Origin: Haematobia irritans
Lineage: Eukaryota; Arthropoda; Insecta; Diptera; Muscidae
NCBI RefSeq assembly: GCF_050003625.1
Contig: NC_134398.1
Span: 59,605,641-59,669,640, forward strand
Length of the DNA: 64,000 nucleotides
Direction of reading: 5' to 3'
Shown: positions 1 through 10,877 of the stretch, piece by piece
Layout of the letters: each line of letters starts with the position of its first letter
Numbering within the stretch: the stretch's first letter is position 1
Notes under the pieces: generated by a model
The model's input: the letters and a program-made list of their open reading frames with translations, nothing else
Databases searched by the model: none
Told to the model about the DNA's origin: nothing
Translations under genes and position numbers: made by a program

Positions 1-14
1 ATTTGTATATAAGG

Positions 15-354
15 CAGTGTTGCCAGGTTGGGGTTTCACCCCCCCCCCCACAAATTTAGGGGGTTTTTTCACATTTAGGGAATTTTTAGGGGTAACATTT
101 ATTTGGGAAATTTTTGGGGGTAAGAAAATATCTTAGACCTTATAAAATGGTGCAATTCTCAACCAAATTCGGAAAATTCTGGCATGAATTTTGAGAAAAA
201 AGATGTGGGAAGTCAACCCAAGTTCCTAAAGACCAGCAAGTATGCAATAGCGTTATTTTCGTTATCTTTTCCAAACGCTTCTGTTGAAAGGAAAGATTTA
301 ATATTTGACATAATTAAAAACAAATTAAGAAATGGTATTTTAAATAGCAGCTGA
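15..354 (+). pseudogene. hAT transposase C-terminal remnant
   Basis: The frame at 211-354 ends in a stop and contains ASVERKDLIFDIIKNKLRN, which matches the conserved C-terminal dimerisation block of hAT transposases (Ser-x-Val-Glu-Arg, then Ile-Lys-x-Lys-Leu-Arg-Asn). Upstream at about 15 the motif CAGTGTTGCCAGGTTGGGG looks like a hAT terminal repeat; a similar CAGCGTTGCCAG end is found at 51382. Only about 45 codons survive and there is no catalytic region, so this is an internally deleted or truncated copy. The right end is not visible because a DINE begins at 410. The poly-C run at 39-49 lies inside the remnant. Confidence 0.55.
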
Positions 355-409
355 AAGCATTTTAAGAATTAAATTTTCATTAAATTATTGGTCTCATAAC
401 TTCACTTTT

Positions 410-1854
410 TATACCCTTCACCACTACTGTGGTACAGGGTATAATAAGTTTGTGCATTTGTATGTAACGCCAAGAAGGAGTAATCATAGACCAACCTTTT
501 AGTATACGGATCGGCTTAGAATTAAATTCTGAGTCGATTTAGCGATGTCCGTCTGTCTGTCTGTCTGTCCGTCCGTCTGTCTGTTGATGTATTTTTGTGT
601 ACAAAGTACAGCTCGCAGTTTTAGTCCGATTGTCCTAAAATTTGGTATAGGGTCCTGTTTGGCTCAAAGACGATCCCTATTGATTTAGATATAGCTGCCA
701 TATATATTTTTCACCGATCTGGTCTTAATTGGCTTGTATATCAACTGATCTTCCTCAAATTCCGTACATCCGAATATTTTATGAGTCTCGAAAAACTTGC
801 AAAATATCAGCCAAATCGGTTCAGAATTAGATATGGCTCCCATATATAGCTTTCGCCCGATTTACACTCATTTGCCCACAGAGTCAAATTTTTTGCTCCG
901 ATTTAGTTGAAATTTTGCATAGGGAGTATAATTAGCATTGTAACTATGCGTGCCAAATTTGGTTGAAATCGGTTCATATTTGGATATATCTCCCATATAT
1001 AACTATAGCAAAGCTACAATGTTAATTCTACTTCACTTAAATCGGATTACAACTTTGGCCTCTGTTGTCATATGAGCGAAAATCGGGGGAAAGATATAGG
1101 GCCATTATGGGAGCTATATATAAATCTGACCCGATTTCAACAAAATTTGGCACACATAGCTACAATATTAATTCTACTTCCTGTGCAAAATTTAAAGTAA
1201 ATTAGGGCAAAACTCTGGCTTCTGGGCCATATAAGTGCATATCGGTCGAAAGATATATATAGGAGCTATATCTAAATCTGAACCGATTCCAACCAAATTT
1301 GGCACACATACTTACAATATTAATTCTACTCCCTGTGCAAAATTTAAAGCAAATTAGGGCAAAATTCTGGCTTCTGGGGCCATAGGAGTTCATATCGGGC
1401 GAAAGATATTTATGGGAGCTATATCTTAATCTTAACCGATTTCAACCAAATTCGGCACACTTTACGACACTATCAATTACACTTCTTGTGCAAAATTTAA
1501 TGTAAATCAGGATGAAATTCTGGCTTCTGGGGCCATATTAGTAGATATCGTGTGAAATATATATGGGAGCTATATCTAAAACTTAACCGATTTCTTCCAA
1601 AATCAATAAGGTTCTATTCTGACCCAAAATACATACTTGTGCCAAATTTGAAGTTGATTGGACTAAAACTACGACCTAGACTTTGATTACAAAAATGTGT
1701 TCACGGACAGACGAACATGGCTATATCGAGTCAGGAGCCCACCCTGAGCATTTTTGCCAAAGAAACCATGTGTCTATCTTGTCTCCTTCTGGGTGTTGCA
1801 AACATATGCACTAAGTTATAATACCCTGTTCCACAGTGTGGCGCAGGGTATAAA
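410..1854. mobile_element. Palindromic DINE-1/mini-me-like element (family A)
   Basis: Both termini are imperfect hairpins of the type ATACCCT...AGGGTAT (410-445 and about 1820-1854). Each is followed inward by an AAGGAG block, a GAGTCGAT-like block and (GTCY)n DNA, but in opposite orientations: (GTCT/GTCC)n at 546-584 on the plus strand and a decayed version at about 1707-1720 on the minus strand. Between them are ~153-bp units (ATATGGGAGCTATATCTAAA type), which flip orientation near position 1010. Architecture (terminal hairpin, microsatellite, ~150-bp central tandem repeats) is that of DINE-1/HINE non-autonomous Helentrons; the two-headed arrangement is unusual. No protein-coding capacity. 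Confidence 0.7.
546..584 (+). repeat. (GTCY)n microsatellite in DINE
   Basis: Run of GTCC/GTCT tetramers directly after the GAGTCGATTTAGCGAT block. This is the proto-microsatellite typical of dipteran mini-me/DINE elements. Confidence 0.85.
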
Positions 1855-2330
1855 TATGTAAATATAGATTGTTTTTGTTTTGCTCATACATTGTGCACTA
1901 ATATTTGTTATTTATGTAGATCCCCGTCGAGACCAACGATGTTAGCCGAAATATTTAATAAGTAATCAAAAATCGTAAAATCAATTTTTTATCAAAAGGA
2001 CCTCAAGCCGAAATAATAATAAAATAAGTTTTCAGTAAATATAATAGCTTATAATTTGCATCCTTGTATCGGGGAACCAAACTAAATTAAAAAATGTTCA
2101 TAATTTTCTTTATTCAAAATTATGTTTTCTACAGTAGGTTTACGACTTTTGCGACATACGTATTATACCGTTGCAAATGTACGTCGCAAAAGTCACAGTT
2201 TGTGACAGACCAACCTTGAATTTGCGAATAATGTATATATTTACAGAACTTTAATTTCGATTATTTATACGTTTTTTAATTAATTTGATTTAAAAGATTT
2301 ATACATAGAATCATTTTGTTATGCCTTTTT
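1855..2330. other. Unassigned AT-rich stretch with one hairpin
   Basis: No coding signal or known repeat recognised. It contains an inverted repeat: ACTTTTGCGACATACG at 2145-2160 and its near-perfect reverse complement at 2179-2194, separated by 18 bases. Confidence 0.5.
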
Positions 2331-2528
2331 TATATCAGCTAAATCGGTTCAGATTTAGATATAGCTCCCATATTTTGCACAAGGAGTATTACTGATGGTG
2401 TTGTCAAGGACGCCAAAGTTGTTTGAAATCATTTGAGATTTAGATATAGATTTCATATATATCTTTCGCCCGATTCACACCCTTATGACCACGGTTTACG
2501 TGCAACTTCGCAGAGTAGTAAAATTAAC
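2331..2528. repeat. Old DINE central repeat, left half
   Basis: Matches the family A 153-bp unit (AAATCGGTTCAGATTTAGAT, then ATAGCTCCCATAT). It continues at 4164 after the hAT insertion, so both halves are one older DINE remnant. Confidence 0.6.
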
Positions 2529-2946
2529 ATTCTAACCAGGGCTGTGGAGTCGAGACAATTTTGCTCGACTCCGGCTCCGACTCCGACTCCAGCATTTCTT
2601 ATTAGCCTCGACTCCGACTCCGACTCCAGGTGGTGTACCTAAATCTCATTTTAACACTATTCCAATTTTAATATTAAGGTGTAGTGTTCCAAAAATAGAC
2701 CGATATAAGTGTTCTATTTTGCCATATCTGTTTATAAGTCCTAAAGAACCCTAATTTTAAATTTTGATACGACTCGACGATAAATCTCAGTATTTTAGTG
2801 TCAGGCCAATAAATTAAAATACGACACAAGACAATATAGAGACCACATCAAAATATGGGTAGATAACAACAATCTCCAGAATATGTATTTATAAAAACAA
2901 AAAATTTCAAAAAATAATTAGGCTTTCAGAAGTTTAAATAAACAAG

Positions 2947-3203
2947 ACCAAAAAACTGCTTAGGACGAGCAGCAGTTCAAGGCAAACTGGCTTTCTGCGG
3001 CGAAGAAGGTGGACAAGGTGGCTGTACAAAATCTGATGGCAGGTGTCAAGCGTGAGGCCCGGCAATTCGGATTTGGAAAAGCGAAAGCCTAACTGAATAT
3101 TTTTCCTGAATTTTATACTATTTGAACTTGAAAAAGAAATTTAATTTGATTTCAGCGATTTACACGCGTTTTCCCTTGACCAAATTTTGACCGTATCACC
3201 CTT
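2947..3203 (+). pseudogene. 3' fragment of DD37E Tc1/mariner transposase
   Basis: Encodes the C-terminal peptide found at the end of the fuller copies at 16332 and 29758 (ending FGFGKAKA and a stop at about 3090). It is followed by the right terminal inverted repeat (TTTTGACCGTATCACCCTT) and TA at 3204-3205. The 5' end is missing; the catalytic residues are not included. Confidence 0.75.
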
Positions 3204-3976
3204 TAAGAAGTAAAATCCTGGTATTAAAAATACACAAAAATCTAAATGTCGGGCTAATCAGAAAATGTAATGTGTCGGATATAGAAACAAATTTTAAATA
3301 ACCACTACCACTAGGCAGTTACGAATATTGTTGCTATAGAAATAAAATGGTGAAACATCGATTTATAAATGGTCTATCAGTTATGAACAATTATTTTAAT
3401 GTAAAGAATTTCGAGTGGCTTTGATGAAACAAACATTCTCCCAAAAGACCGGCTCAGATGACACGTTGGCAGAGGTTTTGTTTAAAATTACAGCTTCCAA
3501 GGACATCGGGTGTATATGGAGATTTCTCAATTAATAATCTCTATATACAAAATCTGGGCCGACGGGAAATTTCCGCATTTATTTATGAATCTCAAATAAC
3601 TCTAAATTCAAAATTTCTGACAAATCTTATGAAAATTTTAGGCTGGGAAAAACTTTTTAAAACAAATCGGAAGATGGGTTCATATGTAGGTGGTATATCA
3701 CAAAATTGTCAGGTATGACCCCTCTTCGAACTCGGCATGCCGGCCAAAAAATTTAGAACGTTAGGTTCTACTGCTATATTGCCTTAAAATTGTACCTTTA
3801 TCAAGAGTACATATATGGTGAAAAATCGATATTTTAATATGTTAAAAATGGACAACACAATTGATCAATTTTTGATCATATTCTAGTAAAACCTACTTTT
3901 TATATCACTGTGAAATTTCACCCATATAAATACACTTTAAATGGCCTGAAATCCATTACTTCGTTTTTCGTTGTTC

Positions 3977-4012
3977 GATAGGATAGGATAGGATAGGATA
4001 GGATAGGATAGG
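3977..4012 (+). repeat. (GGATA)n microsatellite
   Basis: About seven tandem GGATA pentamers inside the hAT element. Confidence 0.9.
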
Positions 4013-4163
4013 AAGTGTTGTTCAAAGTTTGTTTTGCCGGAGTCGGAGTCGAGCGAAATTTCTACGGCTCCGGCTCCGACTCCGACTCCGACTCCAGCAA
4101 AATCTCCAGACTCCGACTCCAAGACTCCGACTCCGGCTCCGACTCTACAGCCCTGATTCTAAC

Positions 4164-4340
4164 TATGCTTGCCTAGTTTGATCGAAATGGGCTCAGATTT
4201 AGATATAGCTCCCATATGAGTATTTCGGCTAAATTAGATTCATATGACAATCGGAGGCCAAAGTTTCATTCCGATTTATTTGAAATTTTGCTCTGAGAGT
4301 AGAATTAACATTTTATTCAAGTATCGATTCATAAGCCTCC
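4164..4340. repeat. Old DINE central repeat, right half
   Basis: Continuation of the 153-bp-type unit interrupted at 2528 (GCTCAGATTTAGATATAGCTC at 4190-4210). It ends near the mariner ITR. Confidence 0.55.
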
Positions 4341-4345
4341 ATATA

Positions 4346-4897
4346 CCAGATATACCGGTATGAAGTGAGCGTCAAGATACAAATGTTTCGATAGGGAACA
4401 TTTGTTGTGAACGAGCCCTTTTTTGTTTGCTATGACATCTGTGAATATTCAATATTCAGTATGCATCAATTCATTGAACAGACAACTTCATATTTTTTTC
4501 AACGTGTTAAAAATGTCGAATTTTGTACCAGAAAGTGATGATTTGTGGAAAGCATTAATTTTTTGTTTTCATTTAAGAAAAGTGCTACAAAGTCGCATCG
4601 AATGCTTGTCGAGGCATATGATGATCATGCTCTATCAGAACCAACATGCAAAAGATAGTTTCAACGGTTCAAAAAAATTGATTTTGATTTTAGAAATGAA
4701 GAACGCGGAAGACCACCAAAAAAGTTTGAAGATTCCAAATTGTAAACGACATTGGATGGTGAGTCAAAAGCAAATGGTAGCAATGTTAAATGTTGCACAA
4801 CAAATAATTGCTGACCGTTTAAAAGCTATGGAGGCATTCAAAAGTGTGGAAAATGAGTGCCACATGAAAAACGCTAATTACATACCGATATACCTGG
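4346..4897 (+). mobile_element. Internally deleted Mos1-like mariner
   Basis: Terminal inverted repeats are CCAGATATACCGGTATGAAG at the left and the inverse of CCAGGTATATCGGTATG at the right, each next to a TA dinucleotide (4344-4345 and 4898-4899). At 552 bp it is under half the ~1.3 kb of an autonomous mariner. It retains only the 5' untranslated part and the N-terminal DNA-binding coding region. Confidence 0.75.
4513..4870 (+). pseudogene. Mariner (mauritiana-type) transposase N-terminus, frameshifted
   Basis: Starts MSNFVPESDDLWKALIFCFH, like the N-terminus of Mos1-type transposases. After about codon 22 the recognisable sequence (AYDDHALSEPTCKRWFQ-type, FRNEERGRPPKKFEDSKL) continues in other frames, so at least two frameshifts are present. 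The paired helix-turn-helix DNA-binding region is the only part represented; the DDD catalytic domain is deleted. It cannot make a functional protein, but its ends could still be moved by a related transposase. Confidence 0.65.
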
Positions 4898-5203
4898 TAT
4901 TTGTTCTTCCGGTTTAAGAGGAGTAATATCTTCGGTTTTCGAGTAGAAAATCATTTCATTTTCCCGATTACTTTCCCTCGAATAATCAAAATTATAAATG
5001 AAAATAAACATATTCCTGTAAAGTCTTGCCGAACTCTAGAGGAACAAGAAACTGCGCATAAATTGAGTTAATTCATCTGTTTTATATTGAACTGTTTTAA
5101 TAAAGTAACCGCGAAAAGTGAGCATAGACCTATGCCCAAAATAATCCCATTTTACACACAATTCTGTGCTGGTTCCTGGTCCCCGTTATGCAGACAAATC
5201 CTA
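4898..5203. other. Unassigned
   Basis: AT-rich sequence; no gene or repeat recognised. Confidence 0.4.
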
Positions 5204-7649
5204 CACGCACAGAAAAACCATGTTTGGACATGGTTGCCGCATCCATTTAATGCTTATCTAGTGTAGGTAATTGTCGCGAAAACCATATATTTTGTCTTTG
5301 TAAAAATAATTTTCGAGCGGAGAAAAATATTTCTTGACAATAAGCATTTAAATGGTTCTCAAATGCCGCAAACATGTTCTATTATTTAAATGATAGAATT
5401 TGAGACAATTACATGGTCGGGAAAATCATGTACCTGACCATTCAATTTTTTTTACTTTTTTGCAGAGAAAAAAGTATTTTTATAGGTCACGTATAGACAT
5501 GTCTACAACCATTACATGGCCATAAAGACCATGTACATTGTTTTCGTGACCATTTAATTTTTTAACTTTTTTGCACCGAAAAGAATTTTATAAAAACATT
5601 GAGCAGGTACACACGATTTTCATTTTGCGCGTCAGTCGTGTGTTGATTGTTTCTTGTAATGGTCGGAGAATACGGAATTACTGTGTTTTGTGTTAATTTA
5701 TTTATTAGAAAGTGGCACGTGGTTTTATGTGAACATTCCGTTTGTAACACATCGAAATATTGCTCTAAGACCCCATAAAGTATATATTCTGGGTCGTGGT
5801 GAAATTCTGAGTCGATCTGAGCATGTCCGTCCGTCCGTCTGTTGAAATCACGCTAACTTCCGAACGAAACAAGCTATCGACTTGAAACTTGGCACAACTA
5901 GTTGTTAATGATGTAGGTCGGATGGTATTGCAAATGGGCCATATCGGTCCACTTTTACGTATAGCCCTCATATAAACGGACCACCAAATTTGGCTTGCGA
6001 GGCCTCTAAGAGAAGCACATTTCATCCGATCCGGCTGAAATTTGGTACGTAGTATTAGTATATGGTCTCTAACTACCATGCAAAAATTGGTCCACATCGG
6101 TCCATAATTATATATAACCCTCATATAAACCGGTCCCCCGATTTGGCTTACGGAGCCTCTAAGAGAAGAAAATTTCGTCCGATGCGGTTGAAATTTAGTA
6201 CATGGTGTTGGTATATGGTCTCTAACAACTATGCAAAAATTGGTCCGCATCGGTCCATAATTATATATAGCCCCCATATAAACCGATCCCCAGATTTGCC
6301 CTCCAGAGCTCCTTGGAAGAGCAAAATTCATCCGATTCGGTTGAAATTTGGTACGTGATGTTAGTATATGGTATCCAACAACCATGCAGGAATTGGTTCA
6401 TATCAGTCCATAATTATATATAGCCCCCATATAAACCGATCCCCAGATTTGACCTCCGGTGCCTTTTGGAGAAGCAAAATTCATCCGATCTGGTTGAAAT
6501 TTGGTACGTGGTGGTAGTATATGATATTTAACAACCATGCCAAAAGTGGTCCATATCAGTCCATAATCATATATAGCCCCCATATAAACAGACCTCGAGA
6601 TTTGGTTTTGGAGCCTCTTGGAGGAGCAAATTTCATCCGAGTCAGTTGAAATTTTGTACATTGTGCTTGTATATGGCCGTTAACAACCATGTCTAACTAG
6701 GTCCATATCGATCTATAGTTATATATAGCCCTCAGATAAATCGATCCCCAATCAAACAAATATTGGACCATATCAAGTTCATAATTGTATACAGTCCCCA
6801 TATAAGCGACCCCCATATTTCAATTCTGGCTCCCTACGTACCGTGCAAATGTCCATATAGATTCGTAACTATTTGTAGACTTACCTACACATACCTTTTT
6901 TGTCTAATATATACCACGTATGGACTAACTCACAATTTAGAAAACGATTTAAGATACCACAACCCAAGCAATTCGATTATGGATGATAGTCTTTCGTAGA
7001 AGTTTCTACGCAATCCATGGTGGAGGGTACATAAGATTCGGCCTGGCCGAACTTACGGCCATATATACTTGTTTGTTCTGCATTTTGATATATGGTATAA
7101 TTTATTTTTATTTGCAGTTACATGATGTCTGCGTTGGTATATTTGATGGACACGAAGTAAATATGGAATGATTACTTATTGTTGAAATTGGACCAAAATA
7201 GAGTGTGTAAAAATATGTGATGTTTGCTTGCACGACATTATAAATACAAATAAACAATGTATTAGTTTATAAATAACTAAAAACAAATAAATAAAGTTAA
7301 TTTTGTGTTTTCTTTTCTCAACTGGCGTCCTTTTTTCGACGACGAAAAATGTTTTTTCATAAAGATCAAAACATTTTGGGTTGTGACCATGTTATTTTAA
7401 CTGGAAGAGAAACATTTTTGACGTATACCATAACATTTTAGATCGTGACCATTCTCCTTCAATGGAAAAAAAATATTTTTATCAATATAATAACATTTTA
7501 AATGAGGACGATTTTATTTTTCTTACAACCATGTTCACTGAGCCAACATGGTTGCAGGTGAAAATTTTACATGGACTCCGCAAAAATAGCTCCTATCATA
7601 TAATTTTGCACTTCGAATATGATTGCGACAATTATGTTTCTTCTCTGCG
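5204..7649. mobile_element. TA-CAC MITE, family E (split by a DINE)
   Basis: Left end TACACGCACAGAAAAACCATG; right end is the inverse of TACGCAGAGAAGAAACAT; TA on both sides. A second copy lies at 57635-59025 in the opposite orientation, and their interiors match on both sides of the DINE (for example TTTTATTTGCAGTTACATGA). No transposase coding sequence. About 1.35 kb of the interval is the DINE inserted at 5729-7078. Confidence 0.65.
5729..7078 (+). mobile_element. DINE-like element, family D (diverged, truncated)
   Basis: Begins within the conserved TTCCGTTTGTAACACATCG block, lacking the terminal hairpin, followed by CCCATAAAGTATATAT, GAGTCGATCTGAGCATGTCC and a short (GTCC)n. Several ~153-bp units follow, and it ends with GGCCTGGCCGAAC... 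and ATATATACTTGTT at 7073-7078. It is clearly more diverged than the three young copies. Long open frames on both strands here arise because the repeat unit length is a multiple of three. Confidence 0.75.
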
Positions 7650-7735
7650 TATACACATTGTAATTCTCGACATTCCACACAACGGTTGAGATTTATATAA
7701 GTATCCGATTTGGCCAAATAATATCTCACAAGCCA

Positions 7736-7985
7736 CACCCAGAGAAGGAATATGATCACCTCAAACATGTTTTAAGAGCAAAATGTTATTTTTGGGTGGT
7801 GACCATGTAACATGGTTTTCGCAACCACGTTATTTTCTCGGAAATCATGTATCTGATTTCGGCAAGCAGGTTATATTTGACAATAAAATAAAATTTTAGT
7901 GACAAACATGTTACATGGCCACCATACAAAAATAACATTTTGGTCTTGAAACATATTTGAGGTGATCATATTCCTTCTCTGTGTG
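7736..7985. mobile_element. Near-palindromic 250-bp MITE, family F
   Basis: CACCCAGAGAAGGAATATGA at the left and its inverted equivalent at the right. The two halves are near reverse complements over ~110 bp, so it can fold into a long hairpin. Direct CA dinucleotides flank it (7734-7735, 7986-7987). Other copies at 27021-27269 and 59302-59518. Confidence 0.8.
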
Positions 7986-8009
7986 CATAATTGACCATCT
8001 AATCATTCC

Positions 8010-8448
8010 CGTTTTTTTTTTACTAACATTGCGTTTCTTCTCAGGTCGTTGCCCGATTTAAATTTCAATTGTAGAAAATTTTTAGAAATGTAAAAAATGT
8101 TGTCCAGATCGCTGCAGATCTAAATACATATACACAGTCCACAAGTTTTCATACCTCTGAGATTTGTACCTCTTAACTAAACATGTTTCTTGTTGTTGTT
8201 TATAAACCACACCAAAAAAATCTTCTTGAAAATTAACAAATACACCGTTTTTCAAATTAACTTACTAAAACTAAAGCATATATGCATATATTTTTATTTT
8301 TTTTTTCTTATTTAAATTCCAATTTAGACATTTATACAGCTCCGATAAATTTGATGGATTTTACATAGTACCAAAAATGTTGGTCTAGACGGTGGTGGAG
8401 GGTATAACATAGTAGGCTCCGCCCGACTATAGGCTTTGCTTACTTGTT
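8010..8448 (+). repeat. DINE family A end fragment
   Basis: Ends with the inverse of AAACAAGTAAGC...GTCGGGCGGAGCC, the non-microsatellite end of family A seen at 12260 and 13416. It contains the block with TTAGTAAAAAAA in inverse. Microsatellite end missing. Confidence 0.6.
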
Positions 8449-10070
8449 TGTTTTATACATTTTTTTATTTTCATTGAAGACACTTTTCTACCGTGTACCT
8501 TATTATTTTTTATGTTACCCTTCGGGCTATATACTATATTTTTATTATAGTATAATTCAAAGTTCTTATAAGCACTCTAAACTATTTCCCCTAAGTCATT
8601 TACCCATTAAAACATGATTACAAAAATTGTTTCAGTATAAACGTTTAGTAAAATTAACTCATTTTTGCTTACCAGCATGGATCAATCAATGCCGCCTGCC
8701 TACTACAATCGTTGTCAATTTGTAAAATTATGAAAATGTTCCAAGAGATTTCACTTTGACTGCCCGAAGGTATGGAGTCACAAACAAGCAAACAAACGCA
8801 CATAATTGTTACAACCAACGAATCATATGTAACGATTAAAGTTTTATCCTCCATATCAAGGCCTCTCATAAACGATGATTATATTGAGCAAACAATCGCA
8901 TAACCTAAATCTGTGGTAATTACCCAAAACATATGTAAAGAGAGTTAACAAGAACTAAAGATACCGAATTGGATATAGAAAACTTCCAGGGCCTAGTCTA
9001 TATTTAGAAGAATGTGAGTGGGTGTAGGAGCATTTATGCGTGTACGCTTCAAGCATGTCGCTTTAGTTAAGGACTTAGTTTACTTGATTGGTTGGTTTCT
9101 GAGTTAATCAGGTAAATAGTTTAGCTTCCACTATTTCCTTTCCTATGTGGTTATTTTGTTTTTCTTCTGTAGTTGCCCCTTTATATTTTTCTGTTTGGCT
9201 CAATGTTCTAATTTCCTCCACAAAGTGATTAATGCCAACAAATAAGCCTAGGGAAAATCACGATGGCAAAAAAATTTATTTGGTAAAAGTTCTTGTAGTT
9301 AGAATTCCTATTGTTATTGTTACGACTGTATTTGTTGTAGATGTTGTTGTTGCCGTTTTTCTACCTCATCTGTATGAACATTTCTCCATTTCGGGTGTTG
9401 TTGATGTTTGTAGTGAATATAGAAATTAAGATAAAATTTCATGAATTTGCTTTTTGTGCCATGCTATGCCAGAAGCGTTTATTAGCCAACGCAAACCCAT
9501 AGAAAAGATCTGAGGAAAAACCCCAATTGAGTATGGCAGTGAGATTAAAACTAACGACAGGGAATAAAAAAAACAGAGGAGAAAAACCTATGACATCTTC
9601 CTTCATCTATTTAAAGGGCCCAATAGTGCTCTTTGGCATCGAGGTACCATCAAAAATTAATGGAAAAATGTATTCAAAAAAATTATATGTAAGTGGTGTG
9701 AAAGGTATATAGCATAAGGTCTTATAGAACGTAAAACTTGTTTTCTGTTATTTCTTAAACTACAGGGTGGCTGATGTAGTAAAGTAAAGCGCTATATATT
9801 TTTTTTAAACCCATAGAATGGTGATGGGTGTATAATAAATACCCCAGTAAAACTTGAATTTAATACAATTAATTACTATGGAATTATATCTGATCAGATT
9901 TCAATATTGGCGTAGATCTAATGTCTTAGTTATGATTATATCTATCCCTATATACAGTTGGATCTGAGGTTAGATCTCGTAATATGTGGATTTTATATCT
10001 AATTAGATCCCTAAATTTTTACACGTGTATGTTATTCTATTTGTGTCATAACGAAATATTTATAGTTAAT
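8449..10070. other. Unassigned, probably unique DNA
   Basis: No transposon protein, RNA gene or named repeat recognised. Short open frames lack conserved motifs. It may be host intronic or intergenic sequence. Confidence 0.4.
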
Positions 10071-10307
10071 ATAATATATATTATCTTGATCAGGGAGAAA
10101 TTCCAAGACGATATGTCCATGACCGTCTATCTGTCTGTTGTAATCATGCTACATCCTTCAATAATAGTACTATCGTGTATAAACTATGCTGAGAGTAGTT
10201 TTTGTTTGCAGGAATGTCTAGCTCAATGATGGGTTATATCGGTCCAGGTTTTGATATAGCCCCCTCTAAAAGGACCCCCGATTTGAGTCATAGGTTTCTA
10301 GAGACAG
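10071..10307 (+). repeat. Decayed DINE, left part
   Basis: Holds a decayed ATGTCC...GTCTATCTGTCTGTTG microsatellite block and TATCGGTCCAGGTTTTGATA-type units. It resumes at 11208 beyond the inserted TA-CAC element. Confidence 0.5.
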
Positions 10308-10619
10308 TACACGCAAAAAAATAATTCTTTCCTCCCAAACGAAATTTTAGACAAAGAAAGTTCGTTTCTCGTTTGCTTTTCGCTGTAAGGAAGTGTATTT
10401 GGAACAAAAGTATATACTTTTTGTGATAAACGTTTATTCTTTTCCAGGATGTAAAAACAATTTCATAAAGACAAACTCAAAAAAAAACATTGTTTTCTTG
10501 CTAATTGCATTTTTCCTCACATCCACGATGTTTTTTAGTTCTTAACACCTTTTCCTGTAATACCAACAATGTAGAAGATATTATACGATTTTATAAATTT
10601 TTACAATTTTTTTACCTTT

Positions 10620-10691
10620 CGCCTGGACGGAGAATCGAACCGCGGACCATGCACTTTGTAAGCCAACACACTAACCACTGAGCTATGTACC
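10620..10691 (-). other. tRNA-like domain 1 (pol III promoter-like)
   Basis: Read on the minus strand it starts GGTACATAGCTCAGTGGTTA. The A box TAGCTCAGTGG (10676-10686) and B box GGTTCGATTCT (10631-10641) match internal RNA polymerase III promoters. The anticodon-like loop would be CTTACAA, but the stem pairs poorly, so this is a tRNA-derived pseudogene rather than a working tRNA. Confidence 0.65.
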
Positions 10692-10805
10692 TGTTATGGT
10701 CATCAATAGATAAATATCCATATAAGTTACATTTATATAGCATAGCTTGCGGCGCCCACGAACCGAATAAACAAAGTTTATTTAACAGAAACAACCATTT
10801 AGTTT

Positions 10806-10877
10806 GGCACCGTGGAGCAGTGGTTGCTACGTCCGACTTGCATTCCAAGGATCGTAGGTTCGATCCCTGCTTCGAAC
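10806..10877 (+). other. tRNA-like domain 2 (pol III promoter-like)
   Basis: Starts GGCACCGTGGAGCAGTGGTT, with an A box at 10813-10823 and B box GGTTCGATCCC at 10857-10867. It closely resembles the SINE head at 58200-58283 (shared CTTGCAT, AAGG, GGTTCGAT, CTGCTTCGA). Not a credible functional tRNA because no good acceptor stem forms. Confidence 0.65.

Larger units (their letters stand above)
2537..4155. mobile_element. Non-autonomous hAT element with hexamer-rich inverted ends
   Basis: The element begins CAGGGCTGTGGAGTCGAG and ends with the inverted equivalent CGACTCTACAGCCCTG. Both ends are lengthened by runs of the hexamer GGAGTC/GACTCC. It is flanked by a perfect 8-bp direct repeat ATTCTAAC at 2529-2536 and 4156-4163; 8-bp duplications with CAGGG...CCCTG ends are diagnostic of hAT transposons. 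Removing the element and one repeat rejoins a DINE unit (...ACATTCTAACTATGC...). No transposase is seen. The open frames at both ends that encode Asp-Ser or Pro-Thr repeats are translations of the hexamers. A DD37E fragment lies inside at 2947-3203 and a GGATA microsatellite at about 3977-4012. Confidence 0.8.

Noticed and set aside
3937..4122. Protein rich in Asp-Ser and Val-Gly repeats
   Set aside because: Translation of GGAGTC hexamers and the GGATA microsatellite in a hAT terminal repeat.
7090..7150. Splice acceptor of a host exon (T-rich tract plus GCAG at ~7115)
   Set aside because: The same tract occurs in the second copy of MITE family E near 58440, so it is part of the repeat; no coding exon follows.
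10620..10877. Genuine tRNA genes
   Set aside because: A and B boxes are good, but acceptor and anticodon stems pair poorly and the same domains recur at fixed places in a mobile element.
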